Below are positions 36,266-47,500 of a stretch of DNA of 64,000 bases, piece after piece (within the stretch, counting starts at the first letter, position 1; each line of letters opens with the position of its first letter). A model generated the notes under the pieces. The model saw only the letters and a list, made by a program, of their open reading frames with translations. It did no database searches and was not told where the DNA came from. A program made the position numbers and the translations under genes. Source of the DNA: Gossypium raimondii. Lineage: Eukaryota; Streptophyta; Magnoliopsida; Malvales; Malvaceae. The stretch covers positions 43,123,733 to 43,187,732 of the forward strand of contig NC_068571.1 in NCBI RefSeq assembly GCF_025698545.1, written 5' to 3'.

Positions 36266-37605
36266 TCACAGCAGCAAATGCTTATCAAAAGTATTTGTAA
36301 CTAATCGGATAAGCGATTTTGGTTTATTTTTAGAAACCTTAGGTTTTTATTAGATAATGGGAAGTTTCAAATTTCAAAATTTGTTCAAAATATTTAATAA
36401 CTTGATTTATAACAATGAGGTTAATTTTTTATTTGTTATTTTATGTGTCTCTTTATTATTTGTCAGCACAGTTACTAAATCTACGCAATTTCCTCTTCAT
36501 ATATGGTTACTTGATGCCATGGAGAGGCCTACTCTTATTTTGGCTCTTATGCATGCTGTCACTAGACCTGATCATGGGTCGGGCCACCCAGCCGGGCCCG
36601 AAGGTCCGCCCGAAATGTAGGAGAGTTTGAGCAAAAATATAGGCCTGAAAAATGGGTTTGGACAAAAAAAATAAGACCAGTTTAAAAAATGGGTCGGGCC
36701 TTGAGTAAGGCAAGCCCGGGCTCGAATTCACTAAAGGATAAAAAAAATCTGCTCTTTTTTTTTAATGTTATTTTCTTATTGTTTTCTCCCTATTTTGTTA
36801 TCATTTTACTATTATGTTGCTACTATTTTGTTGTTATTGTTTGGATATTGTATAAAACTTATTTTATTGTTAATTTTTTTATTATTTTAGAGGTATTTGC
36901 TTGTTAAGTTGCATTTATCTTAGTGTTATTTAAGTCTACATATTTTTTAAATTTTATTTTCAATTTGTTGGAAAAATATTTATTTTGATGTTTTAATATT
37001 TTTGATGTATTATATATATTTAAAAATTATATAAAAATAATATAAAAAAATTAATACGAGTGGGCCAGACCCAAATTTTAGCATTTTTATCCAGGTCAGG
37101 CTTGGGCAAAATTTTAGACCTATTTTTCGGGTCGGGCCCAGGCCTAGTAAACGGGCCTAAAATTTTATTTGAACTCGGCCCTGCTCGACCCTTTATGTAA
37201 CAGCCCGATTTTGGGCCTAGTCGGAACAGTGGTTTCGGGATCACAAATCCGACAAGGAAAAAATTATTTTTCTTATATTTTTATGGTCTACGATTTCACG
37301 GAATGATTTTGTGAAAATTTCGTTCGAAAATTTCGACGTTTGGGCACTCAATTGGACCATTGGTTAAGTTGGTAGACAAAAATGGGCATGAGATAAGTGA
37401 AATAGGAAATTTTTAAGTTAGGGGCAATTTGGTAATCTAGTAATTAAAATTAATTAAAAGGGAAAAAGATGACAACTTGTGCTCATCTTCTTCATTTGGA
37501 CGAAATCAGCAAGGGGGAAGCCATTTTTAGGATTTTCAAGCTTCCAAGCTCCATAAATATGAAGCTAGAAATTATGTTAAGCAACTTTTGCTAAGCGATT
37601 TTGAG

Positions 37606-38293
37606 TAGACCAGTCCATGGGCCGGGCCGGGCCCACAAAAAATTTTTAGCCCGTTTACTAGGCCCGGCCCGAAATATGGGCCCGAGATTTTGCCCAGGCC
37701 CGGCCCGAAGACAAAATATGAGGCCCGAGCCCAGCCCGGCCCGTTTTTAATTAAAATTAAAAATTATTTTTTTAATAAAATTAAAACTAATTGTTATTAA
37801 AATTAATTGTTAGTAAAATTATCAAATTATTAATTGTTAATTGTATTAATTGTTGTAATAAAATCTAACATTTGATTAGTAAATTTATCAAATTATTAAT
37901 TGTATTAATTGAATTAATTGTTGTAATAAAATCTAACATTTGATTAGTAAATTTATCAAATTATTAATTGTATTAATTGTATTAATTGTTGTAACAAAAT
38001 CTAACATTTGATTAGTAAAACAAACTTGATGTTTTATTATTATTATTTTGTAACACTAGTCAAGGAAATGAAAGTAAATAAACTTAAAATAAAAAACTAT
38101 TATATTTTAAAAATAAAATATATATATTTAATATTTTCAGGCCGGGCCGGGCCCGGGCCAAAAAATCTTGCCCGAGGCCCGGCCTATTTTTTAAACGGGC
38201 CTAAAATTTTGCCCAAGCCCATATTTCGGGCCTATATTTTTACCCAAACCCTCCCATATTTTGGGCGGGCCGCCCGGCCCATGGACAGGTCTA
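37606..38293. mobile_element. second GC-rich foldback element, nested in the solo LTR
   Basis: About 688 bp. Left end TAGACCAGTCCATGGGCCGG; right end in reverse TAGACCTGTCCATGGGCCGG. Flanks ATTTTGAG (37598-37605) and CTTTTGAG (38294-38301) differ at one base. Arms are rich in GGGCCCGGCCC-type sequence, and the middle is AT-rich with ATTGTATTAATTG repeats. Same family as the element at 36564. Confidence 0.85.
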
Positions 38294-38958
38294 CTTTTGA
38301 GTAAAAACGAGTAAAACGACATAATCGATAAAAATGCTAAATGTTCATAAGTAAGTGTTAGAGTGGGAATTTGATGTTGTCATAGAAGGGAAAAATGTTC
38401 AGCATGTCATAATACATAAGAATAAGGGATGAAGTTTAATTTACGAGCTTTGGGGGAAAAGTGTAAATATGCAAAAGTTTAGGGGCAAAATTGTAATTTT
38501 TCCAAAGTTTGAGTCAAGGACTGTTTTGATAAATGCGAGTACTAAATAAGTCAAATGTGTTATTATAGATCAAGAAAGAAGTGGAATCGACCTTGACCGG
38601 AGAAAAGAAAAGATTAAAGACTAAATTGCTAAATTTTTATATTGTTGCATCAAAGTAAGTTAAGTGTAAATAATAGTTATATTTTTTTATAAATTTTGAA
38701 TTATATTTGATATGTGAATTAATATTGAATGTGGAAGGAAAATTATTCATGAATTATTCAAGTGATAAAGTGTTTAAAATAAAGTGTTAAGTGTAAATTC
38801 CCGGTTGAACTTAGGAATAGAAGTGGAGACAAGTGACATGTCACTAGAGATCAGTGTTACAGTGTTACAGTGAGTCCCGGGTGCTGGGTGATCTAGCATG
38901 TGTTGCAGACATCTGACAGCTTGTGTGAGCAAGCCCGTGGACATTTTTAGTGTTATTG

Positions 38959-39032
38959 ATCAGTGGTAGCTTCGGCTACATATCAGTGGTAACTTCGGCT
39001 ACATATCAGTGGTAGCTTCGGCTACATATCAG
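38959..39032 (+). repeat. 23-bp tandem repeat, three copies, in the solo LTR
   Basis: ATCAGTGGTAGCTTCGGCTA occurs at 38959, 38982 (one change) and 39005, each followed by CAT. Confidence 0.9.
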
Positions 39033-40840
39033 TGTGGCACTTATGTGCTAATTCTCTACGTATCCGTGTATATTCCGAGTGTTCAACGGGAAATTGACTA
39101 AGTGAAAATACATGAGATCATGTAATGATTAACTGTAATTGAATAATGAATATATGTGTGGAATTGAATTGAATATTGACTTGAAAATGGAAAAGTGAAT
39201 TTTGAATTGAATAGTGATTAAAAGTGAAAAAGTGAAATTATGAAAAAGTAGAATTAGCAACAAAACAGTTTTGGACAGTAACAGTAGTGTGACTTTGAAA
39301 AATCACCAAAAATGGTGGAAATTGAATTAGAGAGTGAATAAGAGATGAAAGCTTAAGGAGTCTATTTTTACATAAAAGAAACAGAGAAAGCAAAAGAGTT
39401 ATACATTTTGAGATATTTGAATTTTAGTGAGGCAAGGTCGGATTGATTTTGGAATCCTCTGTTCTGGCTTTGGAAAATAATTAAAAATTGTAAAAAAATG
39501 ATTATGAGTTATAATTTATATGCTTAGAATCCTTAATGAGTCTATTTTCAAAGGGAACAAACGTAAATATCATCCGAGTTCTGTACAATGAGATAATTCA
39601 TTTTTAGTGAAGAGAGGTCAGAGATGTTGAGCAGTGAAATAGGGGTGATTTTAAAGAATAAACTGTACTAATTGGCCAAGTAAAAAATTCTGAAAATTTT
39701 ATGGAAATAAGAAATGTGAGTATAGTTTCAAGGGAAATTAACGGATCTTAATTTGGAGCTCTGTAGCTTCGGATAAAAATGATTTAGTGACTCTGACTCA
39801 AATAGACAGCTTTGAATTTAAATATAAGTGAATAGTGAAATTATTTATAATGCTATTTAAGCATGTTTTATACATAAAGGATGTGGAATGGAGAGGAGGA
39901 GGAGGAAAATAAAATGTATGAAAGAATTGTGTATAATGGTCATATGCCCGATTATAATCGGTAAATGTTAAATTGAATGGTAAATACGTATTGGTACTGA
40001 AGGAACTATTGCGGTATTGAAAAGCAATTGATCAAATGTTTAAGAAATTTAGTCATGACATATATATATGTGATAATAATGATATATGGATGATTATATC
40101 ATTGAGTTGTATTGATTAATTCGGTTTATGTGATGGAAATGTCAAGAACAATTGTCTTTGATATGTGATGATCATGGTTTAAGCTCATATGAGAAAATAA
40201 AGTTTCATAGTAAGAGAGTGTGGTATTGAAATATATATATATATATATTGGATTGAGAAATTGATTTGAATTGTGAACATGAAAGATTGTGAATTGAATA
40301 AAATGGAAATGGAGCTTTGAATTACATGAGTAAGTATCGGGTCTCGTAGGCCCTATTTGTTATGAATATAATATTTTGAGGATATGTTGTAAAGAATTAT
40401 AAAAGCATGTTAAAAATTTGAATAGTTTAAATTTGAATGAAATTTTGTAACTCGGTTTAATACGTTTACATCTGTAAGTGTTCTAGTAATGCCTCATACC
40501 TTATTCCGGAGTTGAATACGGGTAAGGGGTGTTACACTTTAGCACCTCTAGCCGTCACTGTGGTAGCTGTGAGAATTTTTCTTGTAGCCCACCTTCTTCT
40601 TCATTTTATAGTTACACCTTATATAATGAATCTTATACCTTTGATAGATATAATAACAATATTAGTAGGAGCTATGTTAGCACTTGCTCAAAAAGATATT
40701 AATAGGGTTTAGCCTATCTTACAATATCCCAATTGAATTATGTGATGTTAATTCTAGGTATGAGATCTTATCCAACCATTTTATTTCATTTCATTACTTA
40801 TTCGAAAACATTATTAATTTTAGCATTCGGATTCTAATCG

Positions 40841-41538
40841 ATTATTCGTGAGAATCAATTACACTTTTATTCAAACGCAATTATTTAATAAATAGATCAT
40901 GAATATTAGAGATATTAGGTATCATTGGTAGTGGATAAGATCTTAGACTTCGATCCTAATTAAAAATAAATAAATTGTTTAAAGAAAAACATTTTATAAT
41001 ATTTTTAACTTTGTTTTAATTAATTTTTTAAATAATTTCAATATATGATCTAATCATATTTGCTCTTTTTGATATAATATCTAAAACTAAACATAGCCTC
41101 CCTAACTCGCGCACTCGAACCCATGTCCCCTGTATTGAGGACAATATCCATGTCAATCGAACAACCAAATGATATTTTATCTTTTAAAAATTGTATTAAA
41201 TACTTTATTTAAAAAAGGATAGACACAAATAATGTTTGCCTTCAATTATATGAGAATGGAAGATACGTCTGGAAATAAATATGGACGTGGAAAACAATAT
41301 TAATACTTAATTGAAAAGAAGTGTGACAAAACAACCACCATAGAAAAATAATGATACAACAATATAAATTTATTCAAAACATAAATACATGGGTAGATTA
41401 ACCTAAAAAAGTCATCATCGTCCCCAGTTATACTATCAAATCTGAATCTGTAAAAATCAATAAAAATAAACCCATAATTTCTATAAAACAATGGAAACTA
41501 ATACATAAACTCCAATGGAAAGAACAAAAATAAAAGCT
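40841..41538. other. AT-rich spacer and CYSTM 3' UTR
   Basis: No gene. At 41100-41165 lies a phrase common in dispersed plant repeats (GCGCACTCGAACCCATGTCC), unassigned. The last few hundred bases are probably the 3' UTR of the minus-strand CYSTM gene. Confidence 0.4.
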
Positions 41539-41967
41539 TCAAAAGCATGCATCCAGAACGCAACAACAGCAAAGGGCAGCACAACTGCAATTCAAACGTT
41601 TCAATTTCATCAGTATATATATAAATATATAAAAGAAAAAGAAGATTTCATTGTGTTTATAGGTATTAGGTAGTACTTACCATCCTTTCCAGAATCCATC
41701 ACCTCTGGACTTGGTTTCGACAGCAGCCGGATTTTGCTGACTGTACTCGTCTTTGCTCATCGGGTAACCGGCCGGCGGTGCTGTCACGTAGGGTCCTGGC
41801 GCCGTGGAGGGTGGTGGTGGTGCGTATGCAGCTGTTTGATCATTAAACAAGTACTAAACCACATTAATATTTCTGGGTTTTTCATGTAAGCTATAGAAGA
41901 AAGGAAAGATTGAAGAAGAGAACCGACCTGCTGATGATTGACTGAAGTGTTGCTGGTTGTGATTCAT
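41539..41967 (-). CDS. CYSTM cysteine-rich transmembrane module protein
   Basis: Three short exons on the minus strand: 41967-41928, 41831-41681 and 41584-41539, all GT/AG and in phase, giving 78 residues. The N-terminus is Gln/Ser-rich (MNHNQQHFSQSS). A Pro-rich part with PPPPSTAPGPYVTAPPAGYP follows. The protein ends in GFWKGCCAALCCCCVLDACF, a textbook CYSTM module that inserts in or is attached to the plasma membrane. CYSTM proteins are small stress- and pathogen-related factors that can pair with each other; Arabidopsis PCC1 belongs to this family. It sits between eL27 and PAT1, as the family does in Arabidopsis. Single-exon searches would miss it because each exon is short. Confidence 0.92.
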
Positions 41968-42077
41968 GGCTGAAAATTTAAGCTGAAAAAAGGAGACTAG
42001 TATATTATGTTCCGAAAGGAAGGAGATGGTTGAGAATGTGTAAAAGAATGAATGATGAGGATGAAGGGGTTTGATGG

Positions 42078-42087
42078 ATATATATAG
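42078..42087 (-). promoter_or_regulatory. TATA box of the CYSTM gene
   Basis: Minus strand reads CTCTATATATATCC about 115 bases upstream of the start codon. Confidence 0.55.
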
Positions 42088-44545
42088 AGAGAAAGGGGAA
42101 TAGGGAAAGACGGTTTCTTAGAAACCCAACTTTCCTTTCTCTTTCTGAATACCGGTTGGCGGCCTGCACCGCGTGGCAGGTGGAGCCTAAGACCTGGATA
42201 TATACATATATAAAATAATAATTCTTTATTTATTAAATTTTAAAATTTAAGTATAATCGTAACACTCTTAAATTTATTTTATCAAATTCAAGTTTATTAA
42301 GAGCTAGTTTAGTATTATTTTTAAAAAATATTGTGGAAAAGTAATTTTTAGAAATACTTTTTAAAATTTTAGTTTAAGATTTGAGTGTTTAGCATTCTTG
42401 AAGTGTTTTTGAGAAATAAAATGTTGATTTTAAACATGGTATTATCAATAACAAATATGTATTTAAATAATGTTCAAATTAGTTAATATTATAATATATG
42501 AAATATAAATTTTAAATATTTTAAACAATAAACACTAATTATTTATAAAATTTAATTAGAATATATAAATTATATTTTAAATAATTAAATATAATCATTA
42601 AATATTTTAATTAGATATTAACACACTTATATTATTTTAAAAACATTTATTTATTTTAATTAATAATTTTAACATTTTTGTAATTAAACACCAAGAAGAA
42701 AAAATAGAAAGTACCATGTTATTAAAAGAGTGAAAAAGTAATTAAGTGAAAAAGTAGTTTTTCCTTTCTGCTTTTGAAAAGGAAGAAGTTTCAAAAAGAA
42801 CTTGATTAATGTAGCTTTTCTTCTAAAACTATTTTTTAAGCATTTAAGTGAATTTTTTATTATTTTAAAATGTCCAAGACCTACTAAGTTCCAAGTAAAT
42901 ACAGAATTAAGCAATATCAAATCGGATATATTAATATATTATTTACGAAATATCAAACTCCTTATCACTTAACCGGATAAAATGTTATGTACGGATATAT
43001 TAATATATTATATTTAAAAATTAATTTATTACTAGAGTAAACAACTTATAATATATTATATTATATTTTAACTAATTTTATGTGTATATAATTATTCAAA
43101 ATTAATGGAGTAGGAAAATAATAAGTCATGTTCTTAAAATTTTCAAAGTTTTATTATTATTTTCTACACATTAATTAAAGAAAAAATAAAGTGGTGACAT
43201 GCTATCTCCGCGTATGAGACCTAACTTTGCTGTCGTGTAGCTTCCAGTCATTTTCTTTATTAATTAAATATCTTTGCATTTGGATTATAGGATAACGATT
43301 TTTACATTTTAATTTTGTTTTTAAAATATTAATATTTTAATTATTTTTTCCCACAGAGAAGTAACCATTTTTGGATAAATATATTAACTTAAAAGAGGTA
43401 AACAAAATTTAGTCCCCGAACTTGATATATTTCTCTCTAGTTTATGGACCAAAATGAAAAGAATGACTAAAGTTAAGGACTAAATATTGTTTTATTTTTT
43501 TTATTTGTATAACGCGCGTTGTTTCATTGTGAAGTAAAAGAATCAATTGGTCAAAGATACGTGTCCAACCCATTCATATGTTTCCTCACGCATATTACTT
43601 ACTTCATTAATATTTATGTTTTGTGATTCACAATTAAAAAAAAACATATAAAGCTCCATACCTTTGTGTTCTCAGGGTTTTTGGGCACGTGTACTTGCTC
43701 AACAGGGAGACTTTTTGAGGATGGAATATACGTATATAAAAGAAATATTTATTTATTTATATTATTAGGATAAATTATAGTAATTAACTTGACAACTTTT
43801 AAAATCCACATAATAATAATAATTTAAAATCAACATAATAATAATAATTTAAGCTCTGTCTAGTTTTTTAAGTGAATTGGTTCTAAAGAAAAAAAAAGTT
43901 AAATTTTTTTATAATTGAGACTAAATTAGCATAAAGTTAAAATTGTGGTACATGAAAGAAATCAAATTCCAAAATAAACAAATAAGCAGCAGCAGCAGAA
44001 TCAAAGGAACATTTTCAGTATATTTAAACAGCAAATGTTCAATTATTACAAGATTCTGTTTTGCTCAAAGAAGAATCCCTTGGCTCCCTCAGTTCCCAAC
44101 AAATAGAATTTTAAAAAGATTGCATCACCATTCATCATAAATCAATCCCCTTCACAAACTAACATAATGAAATGAAACAGTATATATTATATATATAAAC
44201 ATAAAACTTAAAAAAAAAAAGAAAAAAGAAATTTCCAATTCCATTCCCAAGGTCCTGTACATATTCTTCTTCTAAAACCCACTAAAGCTTTCCCAACTTT
44301 GGCATTTGAAATGTTTCAATCAACATAGCAACCATTATAATAATCATAAAAAAGCTTCAACTTTTCATTCATTCACTCACCACTAATTCCCCCCTTTGCC
44401 ATTGCCATTCTTGGATACTCCCTCCTTGAAATTCCTTTTTAAAAAAGAAAAGAAAAGAAAATGATAAAAAAAAATAAAAAAAGGGGTGTCATTTAAACAA
44501 GAACCCAAAGTGTAAAAGACCTCTAAAACCTTTTTTTCTTTTAGG
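42088..44545. other. AT-rich spacer with degenerate repeat pieces
   Basis: No gene seen. 43400-43490 carries a fragment of dispersed foldback sequence (AATTTAGTCCCCGAACTTG and AGGACTAAATATTG). The last 500 bases or so probably include the 3' UTR of the minus-strand PAT1 gene. Confidence 0.45.
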
Positions 44546-47500
44546 TTAGCCCCTTACTGATTCAGAGTTTATTTGGCTATTACTTCCGGCAGGCGAGTTG
44601 GATCCGTTATCCGGGACAGAACGTTGCGAGAAGTCCATTAAAAGCTTTCTTTGAGCTTCATTGGTGTGAGGGAGACTAGCACGTAAGAGCTCGCAAGGCA
44701 TTTCACGTCTTATAGCTTCTGAACCAATTACTTCTGTGGTTGGTAGAGACTGGTTGTGTATCGATTGTATTATCGACTCGTATTTGGTGACACAGTATTT
44801 GGTGAGGAGAGTGAAGAATTCATCAAACGATGCTCTCCAGAATGTGTAATGAGGCATTGGGAAATTTCCGGATGGATGAGTTAAGACTTGAGTGGCTCTT
44901 TCGAGAACGGATTTTAGAATAACTGAAGCACCATCACCGGCAGGGCTTCCGAGGGGTCTGAACGGTGGTTGTTCTGTAGAACAAACAACAGCAACAAGGC
45001 AAGCACTAAGCGAACGGATATCCATGTTGTTGATAGATAGGGAAACGGTCTTTGCAAGGTTGGTAGTTGTTTCAGCTGCTTCGGGATCGGAAGAAAGACC
45101 GCCAAACAAGAATCTCAAGTGACGGAAAATGGCCATGCATACTATTCGAATAAGCTCACTTCCAGGGATGAGAAGTTTAAGGTACCTGGTGATGAGTTTA
45201 CGACCCTTCGGAAGAGAAACGATCCTTAGGAACACAATGTCATCTTTGGGAGTACAGGTAACCGCATGTCTGCCTTTGCTAAGAGGATCAACGAGCTGAA
45301 GCGATTGTGCTAGACTTTCAAGCAGGATCTGCCGCCTCCGTCTAAGTTGAGCTCCACCGTCTTGGGGCTGACTAGACAGTAAGAGCCTGTCAATATCATC
45401 AACATCGAAAAGAAGGCCAAGAGAATCTTCAACGGTGATCCTAGCTGCAAGCATCGGTTCCTGTTCTAGAGGCTTCTCGGTTTTCTGTTCAGAGCCCCCA
45501 TCAACTAATGGAGGATCAATTTCAAGCAAAGGACGAGGTTTACGAATGGTAGGGACGGGGACTTTCCCAAGTGCATCAACATGAACATGCAAATGCTGCT
45601 CTCCACTACTGTTACGAGATCGAGAATGTGATTCCTTCAAGTGAGACGGGCAAAAAAGATGTTTAGCCCTGGATCCCGATGATCTTTTGGCAAGACAAGC
45701 TTGGTGGTAATAATCATCTACGTAAGGATCGTTACTATGTGTCGCAGCATGTTGCATCTTAAGAATACTCTCTATTTCTTCAGCAGTCATATGCTTGGAC
45801 CGGAATTGTACCAACCCACTCTCGTTTTTCTGGCTACTGGTATCAGAACTTTGCTGAGAAAACCGCATGCTCTGCCTGTTTCTTGATGATTTCGTCCGTT
45901 GTTCCCTATGATCAGCCGTTCCAAACATCATTTTATGCGAAGAAGGATGAGGATTATACAGCTGAGATTGTAACGCGGTCAAATGTGCCAAAGACGGTTG
46001 AATCGAATGGTGCAGCCTGTGTTGTTGCGGTGACATTAACTGTGGGGATATCAAGCCATTTTGATGAGGTATTTGATGTTGCAACATATGATGCAAAAGA
46101 CCAGCATGATCTCCATGTAATAAACCGGAATTGTTTACCCAATGATTTTGCGATCTGCTACTAAAAGATAGGCCCGGAGATGTTAACTGAGACATATTAC
46201 CACCATAATGCAATCCATGAGATAAACCAGCCAAACGGAGACTAGAGTTAGACAATGGAGAGAAGGGGGACTGAGATCCACTGGTAAGAGCTGGGATTTT
46301 TAGGTGAGTAGGTAAAGACTGCTCGCATCTGTTACCAGGAGGTGGGAAAGATGTGAAGGTTGATTTAGATCCAACGATCGGTTCACTTGAAAAGTGATGT
46401 GGCTGTGGTTGCTGCTGGGGATATGTAGAAGTTCTATACAAAGGTTTTGGTTCCAGGACAGGAGGAGCTGTAGAAAGAAGTGGTTGCGAGGACCATCCCT
46501 TGCCTTCTTGAACATCTTCTACATCGAACATATGCTGATCCATCCAATTTAGGTAGTCTCCATCTTGAGACCAATCAGCAGCAGATGAACCTGGAAGAAT
46601 TTGTTCACAACTGTAACATAAGCTACTAAAAAGTATAAAGAAGCACCATTGAAAGAAAAATCCTACAAATTCATTACTCGACTAAAGACGAGAACTTTAT
46701 GTTAAAAAAAAAAAAGGAACTTGAATAAGAATACCAAACTCAAGTTGATCTTTTAGTTAACAGCCTTCACATGGAAAGATAAAGATTTGTTTGTGCGTGT
46801 GTATATAAACATATAGATATAGTGTGTGTATATAATAACAAACATTCACTTAAATCACCCATGAAACCGTGTCTGGATAACAAGAATATAAGTCAATTGG
46901 TTAAAGTACCTAGCAGGTCCCTATATTATAGGGATAAACTATACCATTAAAAAGAATCTAATAAGTCCAAACTGTAACAGAGTTAACATTTACTGTATAA
47001 AAAATTAAAAATTTATTTTTTCAAATGCAGTTCAATTCCAAACAAAGGATTTCATTTACAAAACCATAAAGACCTAAAATATTAACTCTGTTAAACAGTA
47101 AATGTTAATTCTATTCCAATTTGACCTTATTTGATTCTTTTTAATAGTACAGGGACTAAATTGATCCATTTAATAGTAAAAAGACTAATTTGTTTAAATC
47201 CCTACAATAAAGGACCTATCAAGTACATTCACTGTCAATTTATCTATAGATGGGGGAAGTACAAAATTTCAATTTAGTTCATGTTACTAAGTTATGATGG
47301 TGAGGAATGCTTGTTCTGGGGATTTTCAAGCGGAAAAATGGAACGAAATTATTACCCTGTTCATTCATTAGTAGCAATACAAAATTATAACTACAATAAG
47401 TGGCATACAATAAGGCTTAGTTCTACTCACTTTCCCTTGAAAAAGATCCCGATCGATCACCAATAACTCCTGGATTTCTTGGTCCTGTAACAACCCTATT

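Larger units (their letters stand above)
37196..40536 (+). mobile_element. solo LTR nested in the foldback element
   Basis: Begins TGTAACAGCCCGATTTTGGG and ends AAGGGGTGTTACA. The 5-bp duplication CTTTA flanks it on both sides (37191-37195 and 40537-40541). Without the nested element at 37606-38293 its length is about 2.65 kb. No second LTR and no internal domain are present, so it is best read as a solo LTR left by recombination of a gypsy-type element. Confidence 0.85.
36564..40550. mobile_element. GC-rich foldback element inserted in ndhF DNA
   Basis: Left end TAGACCTGATCATGGGTCGG; right end read in reverse TAGAGGTGCTAAAGGGTCGA. Flanks GCTGTCACT (36555-36563) and GCCGTCACT (40551-40559) match in eight of nine bases and are adjacent in intact ndhF, so this is the target duplication. 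The element proper is only 36564-37195 plus 40542-40550; the rest is a later insertion. It contains repeated GGGCC-rich motifs and no coding sequence. Confidence 0.75.
36266..40840 (+). pseudogene. ndhF: nuclear plastid insert: ndhF fragment split by a nested insertion
   Basis: The left part (36266-36563) reads as plastid ndhF, subunit 5 of the NAD(P)H dehydrogenase complex: [28 protein letters not shown] and [20 protein letters not shown]. The right part (from 40560) continues the same protein: [29 protein letters not shown], then YLTISQL and decayed sequence to about 40840. Between them lies a foreign block (36564-40550). Frames are broken by stops (one TAG at a Trp position near 36354) and frameshifts. 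The match is to plastid ndhF, not mitochondrial nad5, because of the IPYIMNL-like and LALAQKDI blocks. The right limit is approximate. This is a transferred, non-functional copy. Confidence 0.85.

Noticed and set aside
36415-36630. Alternative frame over the ndhF fragment
   Set aside because: The ndhF frame itself matches the plastid protein; the overlapping frame runs into the foldback element.
41100-41165. tRNA-like B-box motif in reverse (CTCGAACCCATG)
   Set aside because: No paired A box, acceptor stem or cloverleaf could be built; more likely a dispersed-repeat phrase.
45883-46164. Plus-strand open frame opposite PAT1
   Set aside because: Antisense shadow of a clearly conserved PAT1 exon with no family resemblance of its own.
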